DNA of 64,000 nt from Stomorhina lunata (taxonomy: Eukaryota; Arthropoda; Insecta; Diptera; Rhiniidae), in assembly GCA_933228675.1 (NCBI GenBank), contig OW121742.1:32767034-32831033 (forward strand), read 5' to 3'. Every line of letters begins with the position of its first letter. Within the stretch, counting starts at the first letter, position 1. Position numbers and translations under genes: made by a program. Positions 1 through 13,685 of the stretch are shown here, in pieces. The notes below the pieces were generated by a model. That model saw only the letters and a list, made by a program, of their open reading frames with translations, made no database searches and was not told the DNA's origin.

Positions 1-1100
1 ATTTTTGTATCAAAACTCTTCATATCAAAATTTTTCTATAAAAAAATTTAATACGAAAATTTTTCTAAAGAAAAATTTTTATGTCAAAAATTTTCTAAAG
101 AAAAATTTAGATATGAAAAAATGTTTATATCCGAAATATTTTATAAAAAACTTTATTATAGAAAAATTTTAATATGAAGAATTTTCTATAGAAAAATTTT
201 TATGTCAAAAAATTTTTTAAGAAATAACTACTTCCACATCAAAAATTTTGTATTTTAAAATTTTCATATCAAAAATTTTTAATCGAAATAAATTTATATC
301 GAAAATTTTCTATAGAAAAAATTAAATTTGAAATATTTTCTATAGAAAAATTTTTTAATTTCAAAAATTTTCTATAAAAATAATTTAATTTCCAAAAATT
401 TTCAATAAAAATAATTTCATATTAAAAATTTTCTATAAAAAAATTTTCATATCAAGAATTTTTTGTAGAAGAAATTTCATATTAAAACTTTTCGATAGAA
501 ATAATTTCATATTAAAATTTTCTATAGAAAAAATTTTTATAAAAAAATTTATATCAAAAATTTTCTATATAAAAAATTGTTATATTAAATATTTTCTATA
601 TAAAAATCTTTATAGCGAAAATTTTCTATAGAAAAATATAAAGATTTTTACTTCAAAAACTTTCTATAGAAAAATCATTAATTTTCATATTAAAATTTTC
701 TATAGAAAATTTTCATTTCAAACATTTTTTCTACAAAATTTCAAAAATTTTCTACAAAAATAATTTTATATCAAAAATTTTCTGTAGAAAAATTTTCATA
801 TCAAAAATTTTGTGTAGAAGAAATTTCATATCAAAAATTTTCGATAGAAACAATTTCAAATCAAAAAATTTCATAATAAAATTTTCTTTAGAAAAATTTT
901 CTATAAAATACATTTATATCAAAAATTTGTATATACAAATTTTCATATCAAAAATTTTCTATGGAAAAATTTTCATATAAAAAATGTTTATATTAAATTA
1001 AATTTTTATATCAAAGATTATCTATAGAAAAATATACAAATTTTTACTTAAAAAAATTTTCATAGAAAAATTATAAATTTTCTATAGAAAAATCATATTT
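1..1100. repeat. Degenerate ~30-bp AT satellite (family D)
   Basis: Diverged tandem units of about 30 bp run from the window edge and are clearest at 770-870, where successive units are exactly 30 bp apart. The core is TTTTCTATAGAAAAATTTTC, a near-palindrome centred on CTATAG, followed by a short ATATCAA-type linker. Many units carry substitutions or small indels, so this is an old array. It probably continues upstream of the window. Confidence 0.85.
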
Positions 1101-2228
1101 TATAACTAGTTTATTTTCCTCATGTGTATGAGTTTAAATTAAAGCCAAACTAAAACTATAATGTGAAGATATATTTACGATAACCTCCTATACATAAACT
1201 CCAGCCTTCTCCACCACGTACTAGAGTTTGTTGTTTAAATTATATTCGCTAGTAAAGTGGTTTTCCTCTTGAATTCAACATCATTGTAGTTCTCCTTCCT
1301 CTCAACATAACCTCTTTGTCCACCTCCAACCTCATTATAAACACTTTTACTTCAAAATTCTATATAATAACTAAATTTGTAAACTTTTGCTGTAAAACAA
1401 ATTTGCTGCTTTGTAAATAAAACACGGATGTATGGATGTATCTGTGTACTTGGCGCATAAATTCTAAAACTTAAGTCAAAGCAAAACACAGAACCCTTTT
1501 TAAAGGAAGTAAAGGCAAAACTCTAACACGGCTAACAAAACGTTGTTGTCAATAAATTCCTTTGTGGCTCATATATAATAAACCTTTGGAGTAAAGCAGA
1601 TGTGTTTTATTAAACAATTTAGAGTTTTGGCAAACGAAGCTAAAGCTGAATGGAAAAAGTTGGAGATGATGACATCGACAACGAAGGAACTAAACGAAAG
1701 TCAACCAACACATGCATATGTGATAAATTCAAACTTACTTACATAGAGACATAAATTCAAATACTAAATAATTTAAATATAGACTAAAAGTGAAAAATTG
1801 TCTGCGATATTCATTTTCTTATTTTATTTAATCACAAATTTTGCTAATTTTAAAAATCGATGCATTTTCAAAATTCAAACAATTTCAGCTAAATCATTAA
1901 AGGATTATACAGCACTGTCCGGCTATGCCAACAAATAGCTAATACTAACACTCTTACATACCAATACCTCTATAAATCTCTGGGCAACAGTGGATAGAAG
2001 ACTCAGTCTCAAACAAGGCTTAGTGATTTAACACCTTTCACCGAGTTTGGCATTTCAATTAAGGGTCTCGAAGATTAAGAATCTATGAGGGATTTGATGA
2101 AACGTTGGTCCTAAAGATCTTCCAGTGGAATAAGTCTTGATGTTCATCGAAAACTCCTTCTAACTAACGGAAGAGTCACTACAGTCGATCTCCATAATAC
2201 TAATTCCTCCGAATTTTCCCAATATTGA
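1101..2228. other. Non-repetitive AT-rich sequence, no gene seen
   Basis: Neither strand has a convincing open frame, an RNA gene or an element end. It is ordinary AT-rich intergenic or intronic sequence between the family D array and the 12-bp satellite. Confidence 0.6.
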
Positions 2229-3970
2229 CAAGGACACAGACTTACACAAAGACTAACGCGTAGACTAAGACATAGACTAGGACATAGACCAAGACATAGA
2301 CTAAGACATAGACTAAGACATAGACTAAGACATAGACTAAGACATAGACTAAGACATAGACTAAGACATAAACTAAGACATAGACTAAGATATAGACATA
2401 GATTAAGACATAGACTAAGACATAGACTAAGACATAGACTAAGACATAGACTAAGAAATAGACTAAGATATAGACTAAGACATAGACTAAGACATAGACT
2501 AAGACATAGACTAAGACATAAACTAAGACATAGACTAAGACATAGACTAAGACATAGACTAAGACATAGACTAAGACATAGACTAAGACATAGACTAAGA
2601 CATAGACTAAGACATAGACTAAGACATAGACTAAGACATAGACTAAGACATAGACTAAGACATTGACTAAGACATAGACTAAGACATAGACTAAGACATA
2701 GACTAAGACATAGACTAAGACATAGACTAAGACATAGACTAAGACATAGACTAAGACATAGACTAAGACATAGACTAAGACATAGACTAAGACATAGACT
2801 AAGACATAGACTAAGACATAGACTAAGACATAGACTAAGACATAGACTAAGACATAGACTAAGATATAGACTAAGACATAGACTAAGACATAGACTAAGA
2901 CATAGACTAAGATATAGACTAAGACATAGACTAAGACATAGACTAAGACATAGAATAAGACATAGACTAAGACATAGACTAAGACATAGACTAAGACATA
3001 GACTAAGACATAGACTAAGACATAGACTAAGACATAGACTAAGACATAGACTAAGATATAGACTAAGACATAGACTAAGACATAGACTAAGACATAGACT
3101 AAGACATAGACTAAGACATAGAATAAGACATAGACTAAGACATAGACTAAGACATAGACTGAGACATAGAATAAGATATAGACTAAGACATAGACTAAGA
3201 CATAGACTAAGACATAGACTAAGACATAGACTAATATATAGACTAAGACATAGACTAAGACATAGACTAAGACATAGACTAAGACATAGACTAAGACATA
3301 GACTAAGACACAGACTAAGACATAGACTAAGACATAGACTAAGACATAGACTAAGACATAGACTAAGACATAGACTAAGACATAGACTAAGACATAGACT
3401 AAGACATAGACTAAGACATAGACTAAGACACAGACTAAGACATAGACTAAGACATAGACTAAGACATAGACTAAGATATATACTAAGACATAGACTAAGA
3501 CATAGACTAGGACATAGACTAAGACATAGACTAAGACATAGACTAAGACATAGACTAAGACATAGACTAAGACATAGACTAAGACATAGACTAAGACATA
3601 GACTAAGACATAGACTAAGACATAGACTAAGACATAGACTAAGACATAGACTAAGACATAGACTAAGACATAGACTAAGACATAGACTAAGACATAGACT
3701 AAGACATAGACTAAGACATAGACTAAGACATAGACTAAGACATAGACTAAGACATAGACTAAGATATAGACTAAGACATAGACTAAGACATAGACTAAGA
3801 CATAGACTAAGATATAGACTAAGACATAGACTAAGACATAGACTAAGACATAGACTAAGACATAGACTAAGACATAGACTAAGACATAGACTAAGACATA
3901 GACTAAGACATAGACTAAGACATAGACTAAGACATAGACCAAGACATAGACTAAGAGATAGACCAAGACT
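2229..3970. repeat. 12-bp tandem satellite (unit GACATAGACTAA)
   Basis: About 145 head-to-tail copies of the 12-mer GACATAGACTAA run for about 1.74 kb. The first three or four units (2229-2262) and the last two (3945-3970) are degenerate and the interior is nearly uniform. Scattered variants are AAGATATAG, AATAAGACA and ACACAG. Because 12 is divisible by 3 and two minus-strand frames lack stops, the array yields two false minus-strand frames of about 570-610 codons reading (LCLS)n and (LVYV)n. These are not genes: composition is purely periodic and both frames are open equally. Confidence 0.97.
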
Positions 3971-5519
3971 CATTTTGAAACACACTAATTTTTTTTTGCT
4001 TTAAGAATTATCGTTTAAGCCAAAATTGTTCTCCCTTTATTTATTTGCCTTATTTTATGCTACACTTTTTATTTGTTTCTTTTTTGGGAAATCCTTTAGT
4101 TTACTTTTGAAATCAAAACATCCTGTTATATAATTTCTTGCCATTGTTTATTTACCTTTTTGCTACTTTAAATAAAATTATGTGTTTGTCTGTCTGCCTA
4201 TCTGTGTATGTCTATGTATGTGAAAATCGCATACATTTGTGATTTACGAGAATATTGGGTATATTTATTATTCGCATATACGACGTCTGTTGTTATAGTT
4301 AATGCTGCTTTTGTTATTTTATTTGTTTTATTGTAATTTTTGAAGGGTTGCATTAAAATTTATTAAAAACATTTTTAACATATTTCACTTTTTTACTTTT
4401 GCAGTGAGTAGACGGGAATGAAAACAATAAATTTTTGAGTGCTCACCTCTAGCTTAGGCTGTAATAAATAGATATTGAAGTTTTAGTTTAAACATTTAAC
4501 AACCTCTAGGGGCTTAGCAAAAGTTTTAGCAAAATATAAATTATACCTTTTTGCGTTTTTGTAACAACGTGCTAAAGATTTGTTCTCATTTCCAAAGTTT
4601 GAAATGGGGTTACCAAATTAGGGGGAATGAAGTATTGCCGAGTTTTAGTTTTTTTTTTTTTTGAATAATAGTTATTAAACAAAAATTAATATAATATTTT
4701 TTACCCCTTGGAAGGAACTAAATTCTTCTATTTACTTGCTCAAAATTTTTACAATATTTTCTTTTAGTGTAAAAAAACTATTAGATTGTTCATAAGCCTT
4801 CACCCATTTCCCCTTAAGTAAATCTGACGAACTTGACATTTTTTGTTTAAAGATTATAATATTTTTTCCCAACACATGAACGAATCATTAAATTTTCCCA
4901 CATTCCAAAGTTCCTTTTTTCATAATCATTATTAAAAAAAAATACTATAAGCAGGACTTTGAGTCCCAAACAAAATAATTATCAAAATATAAACTCTATT
5001 GTTGTTAAGATTCATATAAACATTTCAAAATTATACTCATAACAAAAAATTATATTACAATTTTTCATGCCCGAAAAAACTTTAGAAATTAATTTATTAA
5101 TTGATGCAAAAATAACTAGAATAACAAAAAAAAATAAAAAAATCTCGGCTTTATATAAACAAAAACTCTTCATAAAATCTCATAGAGGAATTTTTGAGAA
5201 AAAGGTCCTTTCCTGGAAGGAAATATAATGATTGTACGAGTATGTTAAAAATTATGAAAATTTAAGGGATGAATAATTTTTCATCTAACAATGGACTTTA
5301 AAATACTTAATTAAAAAGTTTGAAAAGTTAACATTTGTGAGTTTGTTAAATAAATATGATATAAATTTTTAAATATGGAGATTAAGTCATAAATAAATTT
5401 GATATTTTTTGTAGTAGTTCATCTACATTTTGTGTTACGCTCAAAGTAACAGATTTGATTTGTGGTTGTGGCAAAAAATGTGTACCATAGTTTAAGCCTA
5501 TGAGACACAGGTGTCTCGT
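3971..5519. other. Non-repetitive AT-rich sequence, no gene seen
   Basis: It contains homopolymer T and A runs (for example near 4652) and a short degenerate TCTGTCTGCCTATC stretch near 4188. No coding frame, RNA gene or transposon end is recognisable. Confidence 0.55.
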
Positions 5520-6400
5520 ATTGTACGAAAAATTAAAAATTTCCTACAAAAATAAGATATTTTTGAACAATATTCTATAAAAATCAGAAATTTTTTAAAA
5601 TCTCCCATAAATATAAAAAAATTTTTAAAAATTTCCTGTAAAAATAATGAAATATCATTTCTGAAAAATTACCTATAAAAATAAGTTATTAAAAAAAACC
5701 CTATAAAAATAAGAAACTTTTGAAATTTTTTGAAAAATTTCCTATAAAAATAAGAATTTTTTGAAAAATTTCTTATAAAAACTAGAAATTTTTGAATAAA
5801 TTCCTATACAAATAAGAAATTTTTGAAAAATTTGCTACAAAAAAAAGAACTTTTTTAAAAATTTCTTATAAAAATAAGAACTTTTTGAAAATTTCCTAAA
5901 AAATAAGAATTTTTTGAAAAATTTCCTATCAAAATAAGACATTTTTGTAAAATTCCCTATACAAATATGAAATTTTAGAAAAATTTCCTTTAAAGATAAG
6001 AAATTTTAGAAACATTTCTTAAAAAAATAAAAAATTTTTGAAAAAAATCCATTAACAATAAGAAATTATTGAAAAATTTCCTATAAAAATAAGAAATTTT
6101 TGAAAAATTTGCTACAAAAAAAAACCTTTTGAAAGGTTTCCTATAAAAATAAGAAATTTTGAAAAATTTTCTGTAAACAAAAAAGATTTTTGAAAAATTT
6201 TCAGTGAAAACAAAAAATTTTTGAAATATTTATTACAAAAATAAAAAATTTTTCAAAAAATTTTCTATAAAAACAGGAAATTTTTAAAAAATTTCCTAAA
6301 AAATTTTGTTTACAAAAATTGTAAAATTCCTTTAAAAAGAAAAAGTTTCGAAAATTTTTTTATCAAAGTAAGAAATTTTTGAAAAATACTTATTTTCTTA
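5520..6400 (-). repeat. 31-bp satellite family A, reverse orientation
   Basis: Degenerate units read as the reverse complement of the array that follows: CCTATAAAAATAAGAAATTT then TTGAAAAATTT. Units average about 31 bp, with many indels and substitutions. The block abuts an oppositely oriented array at about 6400, making a head-to-head arrangement. Confidence 0.88.
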
Positions 6401-8185
6401 CTATTAAAGGAAATTCTTATTTTTATGGAAAATTTAAAAAAAAAAAATTTAATTCTACAGTAAAATTTTCGAATTTCTATAGGAAAATTTTCAAAAATTT
6501 TATTTAAAAAAATAAAAAATTTAAAAGTTTATTATTTCTAAGAAAGTTTTTCAAAAATTTCTTTTTTTTATAGAAAATTTTCAAAAATTTCTTATTTTTA
6601 TAGGAAATTTTTCAAAAATTTCTTATTTTCATAGGAAATTTTTCAAAAATTTCTTATTTTTATAGGAAATTTTTCAAAAATTTCTTATTTTTATAGGAAA
6701 TTTTTCAAAAATTTCTAATCTTCAAAGAAAATTTTTCAAAAATTTCTTATTTTTAAGGAAATTTTTCAAAAATTTATTATTTTTATACGAAATTTTTCAA
6801 AAATGTCCTACTTTTATATTACATTTTTCAACATTTTTTTATTTTTATAGCAAATTTTTTCAAAAATTTTCTATGTTTAAAGGAAATTTTTCAAAAATTT
6901 CTTAGTTTTAGAGGAAATTTTTAAAAAATTTCTTAGTTTTATAGGAAATATTTCAAAAATTTCTTATTTTTATTGCCAAATTTTCACAAATTTTGTATTT
7001 TTATAGGAAATTTTTCAAAAATTTCTTATTTTTATAGGAAATTTTTAAAAATATCTTACTTTGGTAGGAAATTTTTCAAAAATTTCTTATTTTATTTTTA
7101 ATTTTTCAAAATTTTCTTATTTTTATAGGAAATTTTTAAAAATTTCTTATTGGTATAGGAAATTTTTCAAAAAAATTTTTTTTTTTATTGGAAATTTTTC
7201 AAAAATTTCTTAATTTTATATTAAATTTTTCAAAAATTTCTTACTTTTGTAGGATATTTTTCAAAAATTTATTATTTTTATAGGAAATTTTTAAAAAATT
7301 TAGTATTTTTATAGGAAATTTTAAAAAATTTATAAGAAATTTTACAAAAAATTTTTTTTTGCAAAAATTTTTTATTTTTATAAAATTTTTTTCAAAAATT
7401 TCTTATTTTTATTGCAAATTTTTTAAAAATATTCTTAATTTTATAGTTAAATTTTCAAAAATTTCTCATTTTTATAGGAAAATTTACAAAAATTTCTTAT
7501 TTTTATGGAAATTCTTTAAAAATTTCGTATTTTTATATGATTTTGTTTTTAATTTCTTATTTTTAAAGCATTTTTTTTTAATTTCTTAGTTTTATACGAA
7601 ATTTTTTAGACATTGTTTAGTTTCATAGAAAATTCTTCAAAAATTTGCTATTTTTATAGGAAATTTTTTTAAAATTTCTTATTTATATAGGAGATTTTTA
7701 AAAAATTTCTTACTTTTATAGAAAATTTTTCAAAAATTTCCCAGTTTCATATTAAATTTTTCAAAATTTTTTATTTTTATAGCAAATTTTTTCAAAAAAA
7801 TTTTCAAAAATTTTTAATTTTGATACGAAATTTTTCAAAAATTTCTAATTTTTATAGTAAATTTTTCAAAAATTTCTTATTTTTATAGGAAATTTTTCAA
7901 AAATTTTTTATTTTTATAGGAAATTCTTCAAAAATTTCTTATTTTTATAGGAAATTCTTCAAAAGTTTCTTATTTTTATAGGAAATTTTTCAAAAATTTC
8001 TTAGTTTTTTAAGAAATTTTCCAAAAATTTCTTATTTTTATAGGAAATTTTTCAAAAATTTCTTATTCTTATAGGAAATTTTTCAAAAATTTCTTAATTT
8101 TATGGGAAATTTTCCAAAAATTTCTTATTTTTATAGGAAATTTTTCAAAAATTTCTTATTTTTATAGGAAATTTTTCAAAGAAAA
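6400..8185 (+). repeat. 31-bp satellite family A, forward orientation
   Basis: Tandem units with core TTATTTTTATAGGAAATTTT then TCAAAAATTTC have a period of 31 bp. The best preserved stretch is 7850-8175. The 76-codon frame at 7359-7589 is only repeat-derived (F/K/I-rich) and is not a gene. Confidence 0.93.
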
Positions 8186-9689
8186 AAAATTTATATTTTT
8201 ATATTATTCAAATTGCTTATAGGCTGACTTCTTACCGAATATTTTGTTAAATAACATAAAGGCTTTAACTTGAGTTTTAATAACTAAATTCAAATTCTTT
8301 ATTATTATTTAATTTATACTTTACAAATGATATCAAAAACTAATGAAATAATTTTATTTAACCAAATGAAAATTACATACTCACATTAGCCCACAGCCGA
8401 CATTCATAAACTGTAATGAAAATTAAAATAAAACAATTTAGTTAAAATTCATTTAATTAAGTTTTTCCAAAAAAAGAACTTTATTGCTGTCCAAATTTAT
8501 TTACCTGCTGCCAGCCTTCAGTGAAAATGTCAAAATATTGTATTTTAGAAAACCGCAGGCATTATCTAACTAGTCAAGTGGTTTTAAAGAATTATGAAAA
8601 AAATAGACATAATTGTACCGCAAAAACACGTGTGTTTTATAAATTTATGAGGTTAAAACTATTTTCATATTAGAAAATATTAACAATTTACAAATTGTGG
8701 TTTTTGGAATAATTTTTGATAAAAAAAATTAAAAATCTCAATGAATTTTAATTTTTAGCATTTAAGAGGGAAAAAAAGTTAAATATATTTAAATAAAATT
8801 AACTCATCGATAACTCTGTCTGAGTAAATTAAATAAAAATTAAATATTTAATGACAAAAACATTCACTGGTAGACAACAAGAATTTATCACTGAAATCCA
8901 TCCATTATAGAGCAAAAATATGTATGAAAAAAAACATCAAAAACTACAAAAACAAAAGCTCGAATACTGTAAAAGAAAGAAAATAACAAAAACGAAGAAA
9001 ACTTTTCATATAAATAAAGTTTTTGAATTAAAACTAAGAGATACGAACGAATGAAGTACGTTTAATGTTTTCTTTTATGTTTTTCCTTGTGTTTTTTTTT
9101 TTTGTTTGCTTTTCACATAGAAAAAAGATCATCCTCGTCATCGTTATCCTTAACATGAACAAAAACAACAACAACATCAAAACTTGGTAGTATAATACTA
9201 AACTCCAGATACTTTATGTTCAAATTTATTTATGTCGTTCATTCCTTCATTTGTTCTTATACAAAAACAGTCACCGACTCCGACTCTGAATCAGAACTAA
9301 ACAATTTCACGACTCGAATCTTGTACTTTGTAAATTTATATGCTACTTCTTCCTACAAAAATAAATATTTGAAAATGTTTTTCTTTCATTTCATTTCGTT
9401 TCATTTTGTTTTTATTTATTTTAATTTAAAAAGTTTTGAAATTTAAACCCTGTTTTTTTTTACTACGTTCTTAGTTGCAAGCGAATGTCTCAAAAAAAAA
9501 GGCCAAGAGTCAATGCTCCACTTAATTACTCAACTTGATTCTGGAGGTATTTTATTTCATAGAAAAAAATATTGAGACTTTGTTTTAAATTAAAGTTTTT
9601 AATATGGGCTCATTTTAGTTAGTTTTTGAAATTGAACTTAGATTTAGCGATGAGAAAGTTGCTAGGAAAGCCAGAAAGAAAAAGTTCGC
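8186..9689. other. Non-repetitive AT-rich sequence, no gene seen
   Basis: It holds simple-sequence patches (CAACAACAACATC near 9165, TTTCATTTCGTTTCATTT near 9387) but no convincing gene. A 76-codon frame at 9216-9446 is low complexity and looks fortuitous. It carries no recognisable domain. Confidence 0.55.
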
Positions 9690-11430
9690 AGTGAAAATCA
9701 GAACTTCGTTGTTTTGGCTCTAGCTGTCATAATTAACGAGAAAATCATGTTTAAAGTTTTTTATAAAAAAATTAAAAAAAAACAAATTTTTGGTATAAAA
9801 ATTGAGTGATCACAGAATTTTTATATTTTCCTCTAGATATCATAATTAACGAGAAAATCAAGTTTAAAGTTTATTATAAAAAATTTCGAAAAAATCAATT
9901 TTTGGTCAAAAAAAATTGAGTAATCACAGAATTTCATTATTTTTTCTTTAGCTATCATAACTAACGAGAAAACTGAGTTAAAAGTTTTTTATAAAAATTA
10001 AAAAAAAATAATAAATTTTTGGTCCAAAAAATGAGTGATCAGAGAATTACATTATTTTTGCTCTAGCTATCATAAGTAACGAGAAAATTGAGTTTAAAGT
10101 TTTTTATAAAATAATTTCAAAAAAATCAAAACCATAATATACGAGAAAATTAAGTTTAAAGTTTTTTTATAAAAAAAATTAAAAAAAATAGTTTCTGGTC
10201 CAAAAAATGAGTGATCACAGAATTTCCTTATTTTTGCTCTAGCTATCATAATTAACGAGAAAATTGAGTTTAAAGTTTTTTATAAAAACATTTCAAAAAA
10301 ATCAAATTTTGGTCCAAAAAATCAGTGATCACAGAATTTCCTTATTATTGCTCTAGCTATCATAATTGACAAGAAATTTCAGATAAAAGTTTTTTTTTTT
10401 TAAATTCAAAAAACTCAATTTTTGGTCCAAAAAAATGAGTAATTACAAAATTTCATTATTTTTGCTCTAGCTATCACAATTAACGAGAAAATTGAGTTTA
10501 AAATTTTATTTAAAAAAAAATTCGAAAAAATAAATTTTTGGTCCAAAAAATGAGTGATCACAGAATTTCATTATTTTTGCTCAAGCTATCATAATTATCG
10601 AGGAAATTAAGTTTAAAGTTTTTTATAAAAAAATCTCAAAAAATCAGTTTTTGGTTCAAAAAATTAGTGATCACAGAATTTCTTTTTTTTTTTGCTCTAG
10701 CTATCATAAGTAACGAGAAAATTGAGTTTAAAGTTTTTTAATTAACGATTAAATTAAATTTATAGATTTTTATAGAAAGATTTCGAAAAAATCAGTTTTT
10801 TGTTCAAAAAATGAGTGATCACAGAATTTCATTATTTTTGCTCTAGCTATCATAAGTAACGAGAAAATTGAGTTTAAAGTTTTTTATGAAAAAATCCCAA
10901 AAAATCTGTTTTTGGTCCAAAAAATGAGTGATCAGAAAATTTCGTTATTTTGGCTCTAGCTATCATAATTAACGAGAAAATTGTGTTTAAAGCTTTTTAT
11001 AAAAAAGTTTCGAAAAAATAAATTTTTGGTCCAAAAAAATTAGTGATCACAGAATTTCATTACTTTTGCTCTAGCTATCATAATTACCGAGAAAGTTGAG
11101 TTTAAAGTTTTTTATAAAAAAAATAGAAAAAATAAATTTTGGGTCCAGAAATGAGTGATCACAGAATTTCATTATTTTTGCTCTAGCTATCATAATTAAT
11201 GAGAAAATTGAGTTTAAATTTTATATAAAAAAATTCAAAATAATAAATTTTTGATCCAAAAAATTAGTGATCACAGAATCTCCTTATTTCTGCTCTAGCT
11301 ATCATATTTAACGAGAAAATTGAGTTCAAAGATTTTTATAAAAAAATTTCGAAAAGATCAATTTTTGGTCCAAAAAATGAGAGATCACAGAATTTCGTTA
11401 TTTTGGATCTAGCTATCATAATTAGCGAGA
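9690..11430 (+). repeat. 112-116 bp tandem repeat with conserved GTGATCAC and GCTCTAGCTATCAT
   Basis: About 16 head-to-tail units. The landmark GCTCTAGCTATCATAATT begins near 9717, 9830, 9945, 10060, 10236, 10350, 10464, 10579, 10694, 10840, 10953, 11068, 11180, 11292 and 11406, mostly 112-116 bp apart. One unit near 10130 is shortened and one near 10740 carries extra bases. Within each unit the most conserved parts are the 8-bp palindrome GTGATCAC, the GCTCTAGCTATCAT block, TTAACGAGAAAATTGAG and TTTTTGGTCC. The A-tract between TTTTTTATAAAA and the FGGTCC-type end (TTTTTGGTCC) varies in length. No frame stays open across units. Confidence 0.95.
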
Positions 11431-13295
11431 AACCTGTACTTCAATTACAAGTTAACTTTCACAAACAGAGAGGCTGCCGTCTAGACTGATAGACGAACAT
11501 TTAATTCAGGGAAATTATTGTGAGTCGATTTGTGTACTTGAGTATTTTAATATTTGTATTGAAATATATGTAACTTTAAATGTTTATGAACTTTAATTTT
11601 TGTTTAGAATTTAAAAAAATTTCAAAAATTGTAAATTTTTTAACATTCAATAAAACGTTTTCATGAAGAATTGTATTTACTTAAATTAAATTTTTATTTT
11701 CTTTTTATTTTGTAAAAATACCCAAATATTTCGTTAAAATTCATATGAATTCAAAAGTTGTAAACATAAATTTATTATTGATCTTAATAAAGTTTACAAA
11801 GTCTTTAAAATACATTGAACTCTAACGTTGAAAACAGAAAGGACACTTGTACACAATCAACAAATATAAAATAAATTTTCATTTCGTTTCGAGTAATTTT
11901 GAACTGGAAAAACAAATGAAAAATTCCCCAAACTCAAATCAGAGCGATAAGAGAAACGAATGAGTAAATGAATGAATGTGTATGAGAAATACAGAGTAAT
12001 AAATATAAAAGAGTGCAATATTTAAAAAAAAATGAAAATTGTTAACAAATTTCTTTTACAAACAAAATAACTTTTATTAAGTTTTTACTGATGCAGAACA
12101 ATGGGACGGATGATTTATGAAATTTACTATTTTATCACTCATACGCAGTGGAAATACAATTTTATTTGGTACAACAACAGAAAAAAATTTACAATAATTT
12201 TTCCTCTTTTTTTCAAATTGATTGTGTTTCTTTAAAATAAAATTTATTTAGAATAATAAACACATTTTAAAAAATACAATTATTATGAAAAAAAAATGTT
12301 TGCTTTATTTTCATTTGATGTATGATCACAAAATTTCCCTTTAAAAGAAAGAAATTTTGATTATTTTATAGTTCTGTTTATTTGCATCTTTTTGTGGAAA
12401 AGATTTTATATATTTTCCTCTTTTTCATCTGCATGTGTAAGGGGACAAGTAACTTTGATATCAGGTAATAACTTGGATCTATATTAAAAAAGTAGTTTTC
12501 AAATGACCTCTTTGGTTTTGTAAATAATGTGTATGTTTGTAGTTATGAGTGCCATTGCATTACAACTGCAGATGTGTATTTTTTTGCTTAACATGAATTG
12601 AAATCCAATTTATCTCGAAGCCTTGAAAAAAGCCTATGTGTCAAAATAACTTAAAAAAAAAACAAAATGAATGAATAATAACATTTTTATAAATACAGAT
12701 TTAAAAAAAAATTAACTTAAAAGGCTATCAAGTGAAAATTTAAATTTTCATTTAATAAATCCTTTGTTGTAAATGATTATCTAGAGAAAATTTATATTTT
12801 TACATATGCCTTTTGGCAAGCCAAGCGCAACATATGTATGTGTATAAACCAAATGAACTGTTGCATACAGGTAATATATACAAACACAGAGAAAAATAAA
12901 CTAGTACCTAATAGAATAAAGGTAAACCACAAGAAACGAATGGAGAGAAAGACCAGTAAGTAAAAGTAAAATTTAAGTCTTTATTTGGTTTTCCAAGCAA
13001 ACTTTTCTTGCTGTTATGTTGGTATGTTTTTCATTTTTCCAAGTAAAAGAAGTAAATGTAAAAAGCAAGTTGTTCTACAAAAAATGATCTGCACATAATT
13101 TGGTCATCATCAAATTCTCAGTGCTAAGTTTGAGCTTTGGTAAAGCAGGATGATAATTATGGCTTAATGGGAAACGAAATAAAAGCCTTACACTTCACAG
13201 TGGGGGTAGTTGTAAAAAAAATTCCAAGTATATGTATGTGGATATGAAAAAAAATATAAAACTTATCAAAATGTTTTTTTTTATTATAAAATTGG
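11431..13295. other. Non-repetitive AT-rich sequence, no gene seen
   Basis: No coding frame above background. The 70-codon minus-strand frame at 13157-13369 runs into the family B satellite and is not supported as a gene. Confidence 0.55.
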
Positions 13296-13685
13296 TTTCT
13301 ATCGTCAACTTTTCTAAAGAAAATCTTCCTATCGTCAACTTTTCTTAAGAGAAGTCTTTCTATCGTCAACTTTTCTTAAGAGAAGTCTTTCTATCGTCAA
13401 CTTTTCTTAAGAGAAGTCTTTCTATCGTCAACTTTTCTTAAAAAAAGTCTTCTTATTGTCAACTTTTCTTAAGAAAAGGGTTCCTGTTGTTTTCTTAAGA
13501 GAAGTCTACCTATCATCAATTTTTCTTAAGAAAAGACTTCCTATCGTCAACTTTTCATTAGAAAAATTTTTCTATCGTCAACTTTTCTTAAGAAGAGTCT
13601 TCCTATTGTCAACTTTTTTTTAAGAAAAGTCTTCCTATAGTCAACTTTTCTTTAGAAAAGTCTTCCTAAATTTCAACTGATCTTT
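13296..13685 (+). repeat. 31-bp satellite family B, TTAAG subtype
   Basis: About 12 units of the 31-bp repeat whose centre is TCGTCAACTTTTCTTAAG. Several units read AAGAGAAG instead of AAGAAAAG. This is a small outlier of the larger array at 15310. Confidence 0.93.

Noticed and set aside
2144..3985. Very long minus-strand open frames rich in L, C, S, V and Y
   Set aside because: They are translations of the 12-bp satellite. Two frames are open equally and there is no non-repeat domain.
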